From NCBI GenBank assembly GCA_002840755.1, contig PHBZ01000022.1, forward strand, positions 23,984 through 87,983: 64,000 bases of DNA, in the 5' to 3' direction. The position numbers were made by a program, and so were the translations under genes. The stretch is from Chloroflexi bacterium HGW-Chloroflexi-10. Lineage in GTDB: Bacteria > Chloroflexota > Anaerolineae > Anaerolineales > Anaerolineaceae. This document shows, piece by piece, positions 8,205 to 14,551 of the stretch. The notes below the pieces were generated by a model that saw only the letters and a program-made list of their open reading frames with translations, ran no database searches and was not told the origin of the DNA. The number at the start of each line of letters is the position of its first letter. The first letter of the stretch is position 1.

Positions 8205-8837
8205 TTAAGCTTCATCATCGTTGGTATAAACCATCACCCCATTGGATTGCAGCCAATCCTGTTGTTCAGGGTCATCAAAATGAATCTGAACCTCAGCCAC
8301 ATCCTTTAAGAAGTTGATTTTTCCAACCACAACGCGTTTAATCTTCAGGCCGGTACGTTCTTCCAGATCCGCTATCAAAGCCGGACGGTTCTCCCGTTTT
8401 ATATTTTCAATCTTTTCATAAACAATCCGTTTTGTTGATTCGTAACGAAAGCCCCATCCTCGTTCCAGTATAAATAAGATACCCAGAACAATCAGGTTAG
8501 CGGCAAACAATTCTCCCCATACATTGGCGTTGGAGGCAGCCGAATTCATCACCGGCAAAGCGGTAATGATAAACAAATAGGTCATCTCTCGAATCGGCAT
8601 AGGTTCAGTCCGGTAACGCAGGATGGAAAAAATGGCGAATAATCCAAAACCCACCCCAACACTGATCTCAATACTTGTCATAAAGCTTAAGACGAAATAA
8701 ATAATCGTATTAAAAGAAAGAAAGGTAAACACGTAACGCTTATTATGCGTTTTTGGATAATAAATAAAACGTACAGCCGTTAAGGCTACTGCAAAATTAA
8801 ACAAGAATCCCAGTATAAAACTAAAAAACGCGGGCAT
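8205..8837 (-). CDS. DUF4956 membrane protein
   Basis: A 210-residue protein with about four membrane segments in the first 120 residues (including FFSFILGFLFNFAVALTAV and FLSFNTIIYFVLSFM), then a cytoplasmic domain of about 85 residues (IENIKRENRPALIADLEERTGLKIKRV). The motif FSILRYRTEPMPIREMTYLF at about 70-90 is characteristic of DUF4956. Function is not established, but the gene is repeatedly found beside VTC-domain and CotH genes, as here. Its start overlaps the VTC gene by 17 bases, with GGAG upstream. Confidence 0.88.
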   Translation of the reverse strand: MPAFFSFILGFLFNFAVALTAVRFIYYPKTHNKRYVFTFLSFNTIIYFVLSFMTSIEISVGVGFGLFAIFSILRYRTEPMPIREMTYLFIITALPVMNSAASNANVWGELFAANLIVLGILFILERGWGFRYESTKRIVYEKIENIKRENRPALIADLEERTGLKIKRVVVGKINFLKDVAEVQIHFDDPEQQDWLQSNGVMVYTNDDEA

Positions 8838-9672
8838 ATCGAATTGCTCCTTGGTTGAGTTTATTAACCATCAGTAATTTTGGTTTAATGACGTTGTGTT
8901 TTAACTGTTCAAACAGCAAGGATGCTCCAAAACAGTATTTGCTGAATCCGGTGGAACGTAGTCCCATTTGGCGCATTAATTGTATGAAATCGGAATGGGT
9001 GGAAAAACCATCCTGTTTGACTTCGGCAATGACAATGCCATCCAGATAAAAAGCGCGTTCATCATTGAAAAAGCCCAGATCAAAATCAATCGTCAGACGT
9101 TCCAGATTGTATTTGCTCACCAGGGTAATCCGGGTAAATGTGTTCCATAATTTGGGTTCCAGTTCCTTGCTGGTGTAAGGGTTATAATCGCCTAAAAATT
9201 CATCTACATTCTCGTCCAGGGCTGTCACTGGTATCTGTGTGCACAAACGTTTCTTATCGGTGCGTTTTTTTTGGTCTTTCTTTTTCACTTCCAAAAACGA
9301 AACACGTGTATCCATGTATTCGCGCGTGCGTACCTTAAAAATATCATGGTACCCACTCGTTTGCCGGTGGTAGAAATCAAATTTGGTTGTATCGAAATAC
9401 AGTGTGCGGTAATGTTGAATCCGCTGGTGTTCAATCACCAGTACCCTGTATTGATCGGAAACAGAACGCAGTGCCTGCGCAAGCTGCTCTATAGTCATCA
9501 CAAATTTTGTGTCCGTGCGGTTTAATAAGGTTACCTTATCCATTTCATTCAATCCGATTGGTTCAAAATTGTTTAGCGTATGCTGAATTTTGTCCGCACC
9601 AATCTGGTATCGAGATGAAATTTTGCTTGTCGGATAACCTGCCTTTTCAATTGATGTTGTTTTTGCAACCAT
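8821..9672 (-). CDS. VTC-domain polyphosphate polymerase-like protein
   Basis: A 283-residue cytoplasmic protein of the VTC family, which in yeast makes polyphosphate from ATP. Key basic and acidic positions of the tunnel fold are visible: NRTDTKFVM at about 50, YFDTTKFDFYHRQ near 90-105, KVRTREY, FLEVKKKDQKKRTDKKR near 128-144, ITLVSKYNLERLTIDFDLGF and IAEVKQDGF. There is no membrane segment of its own, so DUF4956 downstream probably anchors or couples it. It is the first gene of the operon, with GGAG before the ATG. The polymerase activity is inferred from the family; triphosphatase-like activity is the alternative for this fold. Confidence 0.88.
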   Translation of the reverse strand: MVAKTTSIEKAGYPTSKISSRYQIGADKIQHTLNNFEPIGLNEMDKVTLLNRTDTKFVMTIEQLAQALRSVSDQYRVLVIEHQRIQHYRTLYFDTTKFDFYHRQTSGYHDIFKVRTREYMDTRVSFLEVKKKDQKKRTDKKRLCTQIPVTALDENVDEFLGDYNPYTSKELEPKLWNTFTRITLVSKYNLERLTIDFDLGFFNDERAFYLDGIVIAEVKQDGFSTHSDFIQLMRQMGLRSTGFSKYCFGASLLFEQLKHNVIKPKLLMVNKLNQGAIRYARVF

Positions 9673-9793
9673 AGAGTTTCTCCTTTATGCATGGGAAATA
9701 ACACGAGTTCATCTCCCGGTCTCCTTCAGTGTATGGGTCAGGATGTGTTCAATCCTTCACTATCCCAATATTACCTAAACCAGACCTTCAAAT

Positions 9794-9811
9794 GGTTTAC
9801 TTCTGGTATAC
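9794..9811. promoter_or_regulatory. Direct-repeat element GGTTTAC-N4-GGTATAC upstream of the VTC operon
   Basis: GGTTTAC at 9794-9800 and GGTATAC at 9805-9811 separated by TTCT. It is 122-139 bases before the VTC ATG and matches 6382-6399 at 17 of 18 bases. It is probably a binding site for the OmpR-type regulator encoded nearby. Confidence 0.55.
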
Positions 9812-9926
9812 AAACAAACCGGATTATCCCTACTCCCAGGTATAAAACCTCTACCTTTTTAAAAACCCTGATGGTTCTAATCGCCCCCTTTTTCAACTGC
9901 CTACCGATCTCAATGCCAAACTCAAC

Positions 9927-9966
9927 AAAAAAGACATGCCGTAAACTATACCGGCATGTCTTTTTT
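9927..9966 (-). terminator. Rho-independent terminator after the GH13 gene
   Basis: AAAAAAGACATGCCG pairs with CGGCATGTCTTTTTT, a perfect 15-bp stem with a 10-base loop. It lies 17 bases after the GH13 stop and also faces the VTC operon control region. Confidence 0.9.
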
Positions 9967-9982
9967 GATTACTTAATCCCAG

Positions 9983-11851
9983 TTAAATTATGGAGGACTT
10001 ACTTTCTACCACCCACAAACGGAATCCGTAACCCGGCAATTGGACCAGTTTGTCTAAGCGCACTTCCTCATTGCGGATTAGGTCTATCACTGTCTCCCTA
10101 GCCAATTCCGCTGGTAGATCCACATTCACGGCCTGCCCGCCGGCATTCACCGCCACAATCAGGGTTTGTGTTACATTTTTCTTCTCAAATATAAAATACT
10201 GCTGTACTTCATCCACAGCCAACCAGGTCAGGTCCACTTCCTTAAAGACTGGGTGTGCCTTACGCAGTGCAATCAGGCGTTTTACAAGGTCGCGCAGCTC
10301 TAAATCCTGGTCTTCCGGGTTCCAGAGCATGCAGCGCCGGTTGTGACCATCCGGGCCAGCCAACCCGACCTCCGAACCGTAATACACACTGGGCGCACCG
10401 GTAAAGGTCATCTCCAACACATAGCCCAGCTTGAGCCGTTCAATATCATCCCCGCAAATACTCAGAAAACGCGTGGAATCGTGGCTATCGATCAAATTAT
10501 ACATATATTGCAGGTTGCGCTTGGGATAACTCACCAATAATTGGTTGACCGCATTTTGAAACTGGGTCACGCTGTAAGTTTCTTTTGTTTTGCCCGGTGC
10601 AGCCAGCAAATACCAGATCGGGTAGGTTAATTCGTAATTCATCACCCCGTCAAACTGGTCGCCCATTAACCACGGGTAGGAATTATCCCAGTTCTCGCCC
10701 AGGATGAAAACATCCGGGTTGATACCCTTGACCAGCTTGCGGAACTCGCGCCAGAATTCATGCGGAATTTCATTGGACACGTCCAGGCGCCATCCATCCA
10801 CCTGGTAAGTTTCCGTCCAGTAGCGGATCGCCCCCAACAGATGTTCTTTCACCAGCGGGTGCTCGGTATTCCATTTAGGCATCACCGGCACAAAGGCAAA
10901 AGTGCTGTAATTCAAGCGGCCCCGCTGATCGTAAGGCACCTTGGGGTAGTGATTCTCTTCCACTTCAAAGTTTACTACCGGATCCTTATGGATGAAAAAG
11001 CAGTCATAATACTTTGAATCGCGTCCGTTTTTAACCACATCCTGCCAGAAGGGATGGAACCAACCGCAGTGGTTGAAGACCGCATCCAGCATGATGCGAA
11101 TGCCGCGTTGGTGTGCCTGCCGCACCAGTTCACCGAACAATTCATTTGTGCCAAAGGCCGGATCAATTTTGTAATAATCGGTTGTGTCGTACTTATGCGA
11201 AGAGGGCGATTCAAAAATCGGGGTAAAGTAAATGCCGTTGATGCCCAGATCTGCCAGCTCATCCAAATGATCAATCACGCCCTGTAAATCGCCGCCGTAG
11301 AATTTATAAATGGTGTCTTCTTCGCTGCCCCATGCCAGGCTATTTTCAGGATTATTACTTTTATCCCCGTCCGCGTAGCGTTCCGGAAAAATCTGGTACC
11401 AGACGGTATCCTGTACCCAATCCGGTGCGGTAAAGACATCCTCATGGTTGAGGTAAGGAAAATTAAAATACAGGCTGGTCTCAAATTCCAACTCGGGGTG
11501 CAATTTCAGATCATAAAACGCACGGCTCCCGTATAAAATTCGTTCTTCTCCGCTTTCCAATACAAACCCATAGCGAATACGTTTCCACTGCGGCTTAATT
11601 GCCACAAACCAGTGATCAAATAATTCGGTGCTGTATTCTAACTGCATCGGCAATAAGAACGCAGCACTTTTATCCCACTCCCATTGGGTTGGATCGCTCT
11701 GGCTTTGCACCCAGCAAAATGGGTCGCCGCCTATCAGCGTCACCGCAGCCACGTCTCTGCGTGCCGTACGCAAGCGGATATGCAGCGTATCGCGATCAAA
11801 CATACACGCGTACTTACTTTTGGCTTCATGATACACAGCGGTAAGGTTCAT
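9983..11851 (-). CDS. GH13 neopullulanase / cyclomaltodextrinase-type glycosidase
   Basis: A 622-residue cytoplasmic enzyme (no signal peptide) that hydrolyses maltodextrin, cyclodextrin or pullulan bonds. The start at 11851 has GGAG 6 bases upstream. Residues 1-125 form a CBM34-like N-domain typical of the GH13_20 group. The barrel carries DAVFNH at 256-261, the nucleophile Asp357 in DGWRLD, the acid Glu386 in LGENWD and the stabiliser Asp458 in DSHDSTRF. A short beta domain ends the protein. It follows a MarR gene by 61 bases and has its own promoter flanked by two MarR-type palindromes. Transglycosylation or trehalose-forming activity cannot be excluded by sequence alone. Confidence 0.93.
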   Translation of the reverse strand: MNLTAVYHEAKSKYACMFDRDTLHIRLRTARRDVAAVTLIGGDPFCWVQSQSDPTQWEWDKSAAFLLPMQLEYSTELFDHWFVAIKPQWKRIRYGFVLESGEERILYGSRAFYDLKLHPELEFETSLYFNFPYLNHEDVFTAPDWVQDTVWYQIFPERYADGDKSNNPENSLAWGSEEDTIYKFYGGDLQGVIDHLDELADLGINGIYFTPIFESPSSHKYDTTDYYKIDPAFGTNELFGELVRQAHQRGIRIMLDAVFNHCGWFHPFWQDVVKNGRDSKYYDCFFIHKDPVVNFEVEENHYPKVPYDQRGRLNYSTFAFVPVMPKWNTEHPLVKEHLLGAIRYWTETYQVDGWRLDVSNEIPHEFWREFRKLVKGINPDVFILGENWDNSYPWLMGDQFDGVMNYELTYPIWYLLAAPGKTKETYSVTQFQNAVNQLLVSYPKRNLQYMYNLIDSHDSTRFLSICGDDIERLKLGYVLEMTFTGAPSVYYGSEVGLAGPDGHNRRCMLWNPEDQDLELRDLVKRLIALRKAHPVFKEVDLTWLAVDEVQQYFIFEKKNVTQTLIVAVNAGGQAVNVDLPAELARETVIDLIRNEEVRLDKLVQLPGYGFRLWVVESKSSII

Positions 11852-11872
11852 TTCACACTCCACAGATAATTA

Positions 11873-11886
11873 GTTGATATATCAAC
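11873..11886. promoter_or_regulatory. MarR operator palindrome, downstream of the GH13 -10
   Basis: GTTGATATATCAAC, a perfect palindrome. Together with the copy at 11904-11917 it forms a larger mirror arrangement across 11871-11919 with a 9-base centre. Confidence 0.75.
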
Positions 11887-11887
11887 C

Positions 11888-11916
11888 AATATAGCACAAA
11901 TTGGTTGATATATCAA
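11888..11916 (-). promoter_or_regulatory. Promoter of the GH13 gene
   Basis: On the minus strand TTGATA (11916-11911), a 17-base spacer and TATATT (11893-11888). The -35 lies inside one operator and the second operator lies just downstream of the -10, so a bound repressor would block it. Confidence 0.65.
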
Positions 11917-11917
11917 C
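11904..11917. promoter_or_regulatory. MarR operator palindrome, overlapping the marR stop codon
   Basis: A second perfect GTTGATATATCAAC. It covers the last bases of the MarR coding region and the -35 of the GH13 promoter. Confidence 0.75.
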
Positions 11918-12350
11918 TACCTGTTTTTAACGCTGCACGCAGCTGCTTATTCAGACGCGCCAGCACAACCACCAATACTTCCGCATCCACATCACCCGCG
12001 GCAAAGCGCTGCTGGTTATACTCCTGATAAGCAGCTTTCATCCTTGCCAGTATTTCTTCACCCTTCTCCGTCAGTTGTAATTGCAGCGCGCGGTTATCAT
12101 GCTGATCGACTGCGCGTGTCAGGTAGGCGTCGCGTTCCATGCTTTTTACAATTCGTGTGGTATTGCCTTTAGTGCACAACAACAACGCGCTTAACTCCTT
12201 CAGCGAAATCTGCGGATTCTGCGAAACATGCAGCAGTGTAAAATAACGCACCTGACTGAGCTGGTATTGCCCAAAAAATTGCCGGTCCCCATCCGAGACC
12301 AGTAAAAAGTTCTTAATCAGCAAATCATAAATCACATCGCCGCGTTCCAT
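11913..12350 (-). CDS. MarR-family repressor of the GH13 gene
   Basis: A 145-residue regulator, starting at the ATG at 12348-12350 with GAGGTG upstream. The frame is open further but the added residues are not MarR-like. The winged helix lies at about 35-95 (ISLKELSALLLCTKGNTTRIVKSMERDAYLTRAVDQHDNR, read in parts), with the DNA-recognition helix and the wing Asp-Arg pair. Helices at both ends should form the dimer. The same palindrome family occurs before its own gene (12367-12380) and twice before the GH13 gene, so it probably represses itself and the glycosidase, relieved by a sugar or other small ligand. The ligand is unknown. Confidence 0.88.
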   Translation of the reverse strand: MERGDVIYDLLIKNFLLVSDGDRQFFGQYQLSQVRYFTLLHVSQNPQISLKELSALLLCTKGNTTRIVKSMERDAYLTRAVDQHDNRALQLQLTEKGEEILARMKAAYQEYNQQRFAAGDVDAEVLVVVLARLNKQLRAALKTGS

Positions 12351-12366
12351 CTGCACCTCACCACTG

Positions 12367-12380
12367 GTTGACTTATCAAC
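12367..12380. promoter_or_regulatory. MarR operator upstream of its own gene
   Basis: GTTGACTTATCAAC, matching the two GH13 sites in 13 of 14 positions, 17 bases before the marR ATG. It suggests autorepression. Confidence 0.7.
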
Positions 12381-12485
12381 TATTTTACTGCATTTTGATT
12401 GAAAAGACCTCTGAAATACGGTAAAAATATGCAATCAAAGCACATTCATCTGAATTTGTATACCTGGTAAGCTACAATTTAGTCC

Positions 12486-12514
12486 TTGACAATCACTCCT
12501 ACTGTATTTACAAT
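12486..12514 (+). promoter_or_regulatory. Promoter of the mazEF operon
   Basis: TTGACA at 12486-12491, a 17-base spacer and TACAAT at 12509-12514, 25 bases before the ATG. Confidence 0.75.
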
Positions 12515-12523
12515 GTAATTACA
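12503..12523. promoter_or_regulatory. Tandem TGTAWTTACA boxes at the mazEF promoter
   Basis: TGTATTTACA (12503-12512) and TGTAATTACA (12514-12523, a perfect palindrome) are repeated with an 11-base period over the -10 box. Such tandem palindromes are typical operators for MazE/MazEF autoregulation. Confidence 0.55.
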
Positions 12524-12539
12524 GACAGGAGAAAATCTC

Positions 12540-12800
12540 ATGAATATGATGATTCGGTCAAAGATTATAAAAATTGGTAATTCACATGGAATCCGCATTC
12601 CACGCGTATTATTAGAACAAGCTGGTTTAACAGATGAAGTCGAAATGAAAGTAGAAGGGAATAAATTAATTATTCATTCTTCCCACCTTCCCCGTCAAGG
12701 ATGGGAAGCCCAATTTGCTGCCATGGCGAAAAATGGTGATGATCAATTAATGGATGAAGCAATTCCTACGCAATGGGAAGAAGATGAGTGGACATGGTAG
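12540..12800 (+). CDS. mazE: MazE-type antitoxin (AbrB-like domain)
   Basis: An 86-residue antitoxin. Residues 3-48 are a SpoVT-AbrB DNA-binding fold: SKIIKIGNSHGIRIPRVLLEQ then VEMKVEGNKLIIH. The C-terminal tail is acidic and Trp-rich (PTQWEEDEWTW), as expected for the part that blocks the MazF active site. AGGAG lies 8 bases before the ATG. It overlaps the toxin gene by 7 bases. The pair is expected to bind its own promoter, where tandem palindromes are visible. Confidence 0.9.
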   Translation: MNMMIRSKIIKIGNSHGIRIPRVLLEQAGLTDEVEMKVEGNKLIIHSSHLPRQGWEAQFAAMAKNGDDQLMDEAIPTQWEEDEWTW

Positions 12801-13117
12801 TAAAGCGGTTTGATGTTTATCTGGTTAATTTGGACCCAACTATTGGCAGTGAAATCAAAAAAACACGTCCCTGCCTGATCATTTCACCCGATGTAATGAA
12901 TGATTATATTACCACGGTGATCATCGCTCCAATGACCACAAAAGGCCGGGACTATCCTACCCGAGTAAATTGTCAATTTGAAGAAAAAGAGGGACAAATT
13001 ATTTTAGATCAAATATGTACAGTAGATAAACATCGCCTGGTAAAAAAACTTGGAAAAATTAATTCAGAAATCCAAACAGAAGTATTGTCTGTACTTATGG
13101 AAATGTTTGCTGAGTAA
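12794..13117 (+). CDS. mazF: MazF/PemK-type toxin, mRNA interferase
   Basis: A 107-residue endoribonuclease-type toxin. It shows the MazF layout: RFDVYLVNLDPTIGSEIKKTRPCLIISPD at the N-terminus (read in parts), with the Arg of KTRP as catalytic base, the Thr in APMTTK, and QICTVDKHRL as the C-terminal strand. The ATG at 12794 is preferred; a GTG two codons upstream is possible. It overlaps mazE and shares its promoter. Cleavage specificity cannot be read from the sequence. All key residues look intact, so it should be active. Confidence 0.92.
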   Translation: MVVKRFDVYLVNLDPTIGSEIKKTRPCLIISPDVMNDYITTVIIAPMTTKGRDYPTRVNCQFEEKEGQIILDQICTVDKHRLVKKLGKINSEIQTEVLSVLMEMFAE

Positions 13118-13142
13118 ACGCTTGATTTCTAATTTCCAATTC

Positions 13143-13757
13143 CTACTCCCCTTCGTAAGGTTTCACCGTTATCTGATCCAACGTCATCACTAGCATGGCG
13201 CGCAGATCGTACTGTTCCAGCACGGTGTGCGAGATTTGCCCCATCAACGTCAGCGAAATAATACCGTGCACCTGTCCCCAGACCATCACCGCTGTCAATT
13301 CGGGCGGCAGTGGGCGCAATAACCCCGCCAATTGGCAAGCACGGACGGTCTTCACCACCAGTTGAAAAGTTCTCTGCGAGAGTTCCACAAATTCAGGGTA
13401 ATCCTTTTCGTGTTCCAATACACCCGAGAACATGATCTTGAAGGTATCCGCCTCTTGCATGGCAAACTGCACGTATGCCCAGGCACTTTCAATTAATTGG
13501 CGGTGAGAGTCCGCCGCGTGGATTTCCAGAACATCCGACAGGTAGGCATACAGCCTTTTATATCCCTCAGTCGAGATCGCGGCGATCAACGCCTGCTTAT
13601 CGGCAAAATGCGCGTAAGGTGCGGCGTGGCTGACTCCCGCTTGTTTGGCGACCTTACGTAAACTAAGACCGTGCAAACCCTCTTGCGCCAGCACTTCCAC
13701 ACCGGCCTGGATCAAAGCGTTCTTCAAATCACCATGATGGTACTTTTTCTCTGTCAT
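13143..13757 (-). CDS. TetR-family repressor of the aldolase operon
   Basis: A 204-residue regulator, starting at the ATG at 13755-13757. The frame is open 48 codons further, but those run through the operator region. The N-terminal HTH has YHHGDLKNALIQAG and LRKVAKQAGVSHAAPYAHFADKQAL; the C-terminal domain contains the TetR_C 33-like helices (AMQEADTFKIMFSG). It is divergent from the class II aldolase, and the 85-base gap contains two 19-bp perfect palindromes over mirrored promoters, so it should repress both itself and the operon until a pathway metabolite binds. Confidence 0.9.
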   Translation of the reverse strand: MTEKKYHHGDLKNALIQAGVEVLAQEGLHGLSLRKVAKQAGVSHAAPYAHFADKQALIAAISTEGYKRLYAYLSDVLEIHAADSHRQLIESAWAYVQFAMQEADTFKIMFSGVLEHEKDYPEFVELSQRTFQLVVKTVRACQLAGLLRPLPPELTAVMVWGQVHGIISLTLMGQISHTVLEQYDLRAMLVMTLDQITVKPYEGE

Positions 13758-13776
13758 GCTCTCATCATAAAACAGC

Positions 13777-13795
13777 ATCTTGACACTGTCAAGAT
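13777..13795. promoter_or_regulatory. TetR operator O1, 19-bp perfect palindrome
   Basis: ATCTTGACA-C-TGTCAAGAT. It covers the -35 of the rightward promoter and lies downstream of, and touches, the -10 of the leftward promoter. Confidence 0.85.
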
Positions 13796-13808
13796 TATTC
13801 AGTACAAT
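13780..13808 (+). promoter_or_regulatory. Rightward promoter of the aldolase operon
   Basis: TTGACA at 13780-13785, a 17-base spacer and TACAAT at 13803-13808, 33 bases before the aldolase ATG. Confidence 0.8.
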
Positions 13809-13822
13809 CTTGACAGTGTCAA
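13794..13822 (-). promoter_or_regulatory. Leftward promoter of the tetR gene
   Basis: On the minus strand TTGACA (13822-13817), a 17-base spacer and AATAAT (13799-13794). It is an almost exact mirror of the rightward promoter. Confidence 0.7.
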
Positions 13823-13825
13823 GAT
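13807..13825. promoter_or_regulatory. TetR operator O2, 19-bp perfect palindrome
   Basis: ATCTTGACA-G-TGTCAAGAT, centred exactly 30 bases from O1, so both sites face the same side of the helix. It differs from O1 only at the central base. Confidence 0.85.
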
Positions 13826-13841
13826 AAACAGAAAGGTTGTT

Positions 13842-14528
13842 ATGGAAAATTACGATCAAGAGAAACAACTCATTGTTGAAACAGCGCAACTTTTGACGCA
13901 TAAAGGTTATCTGATGGCTACCGGTGGCAACCTCTCGGTGCGCATCCCCGGGAAAAACGCGCTGGCTGTCACTCCTTCCAATGTCGATTATCTGACAATG
14001 ACCGCCGAGGATATCTGTGTCCTAGATTTCGATATGACGCACATCGAGGGCAAGCTCAAACCATCGGTCGAAGCCAGTATGCACGCTGCGATTTATGCGG
14101 TGCGCCCGGATGTAAACGCCATTGTGCACACTCACCAGGTCTATGCCAGCGCATTGACCCTGATGAAAGCGCCTATCCCGGCGCTGTTCGACGAGCAAGC
14201 ACGCTTCCTCGGGCGCAGTGTCGAGATCATTCCATACGCGCCTTCAGGCACCGGAATGCTCAAAAACACGGTTGCCAAACATGTCAGAAATCATCACAAC
14301 GCCTATATGATGCAGAACCATGGTGCGTTACTCTTCGGACACGACATGCAGCGTGCCGTACACAATGTTGAAATATTGGAAAAATGTTCACTGGCCTTTC
14401 TGATCGCCCTGTGCAGTGAACGTAAGATCAGTAAAATTCCACTGGCCATACGCGAGATTGCTTTCAGCAAACTACGCAAAGACCAGAAAAAAGCAGAAAA
14501 CGGCCTCCAACCAACCGGCGGCGAATAA
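13842..14528 (+). CDS. Class II (zinc) aldolase, FucA/AraD-like
   Basis: A 228-residue enzyme of the family that cleaves or epimerises sugar phosphates such as fuculose 1-phosphate or ribulose 5-phosphate, or decarboxylates related acids. Catalytic Glu77 (SVEASMH) and zinc ligands His96, His98 (VHTHQVY) and His160 (QNHGALL) are in place. GGN at 28-30 and TPSN at 44-47 are the phosphate-binding loops. The ATG at 13842 follows the operator region. It is the first gene of an operon with an aminotransferase, and probably an MFS transporter and an FGGY kinase, which argues for cleavage of a phosphorylated sugar or polyol derivative. The exact substrate cannot be told. Confidence 0.88.
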   Translation: MENYDQEKQLIVETAQLLTHKGYLMATGGNLSVRIPGKNALAVTPSNVDYLTMTAEDICVLDFDMTHIEGKLKPSVEASMHAAIYAVRPDVNAIVHTHQVYASALTLMKAPIPALFDEQARFLGRSVEIIPYAPSGTGMLKNTVAKHVRNHHNAYMMQNHGALLFGHDMQRAVHNVEILEKCSLAFLIALCSERKISKIPLAIREIAFSKLRKDQKKAENGLQPTGGE

Positions 14529-14551
14529 CCCTCCCTAGTTGAAAGGACACT

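Larger units (their letters stand above)
9673..9982. other. 310-base gap: VTC operon control region and GH13 terminator
   Basis: No convincing coding frame. It holds the direct-repeat element at 9794-9811, a related half-site set around 9775-9782 and 9839-9850, and the terminator at 9927-9966. The promoter of the VTC operon must lie here but I could not pick hexamers with confidence. Confidence 0.6.

Noticed and set aside
13118..13142. A tRNA or RNA gene in the short gaps of the window.
   Set aside because: No gap shows the T-loop GTTCGAATC pattern with a matching acceptor stem, and no rRNA segment was seen.
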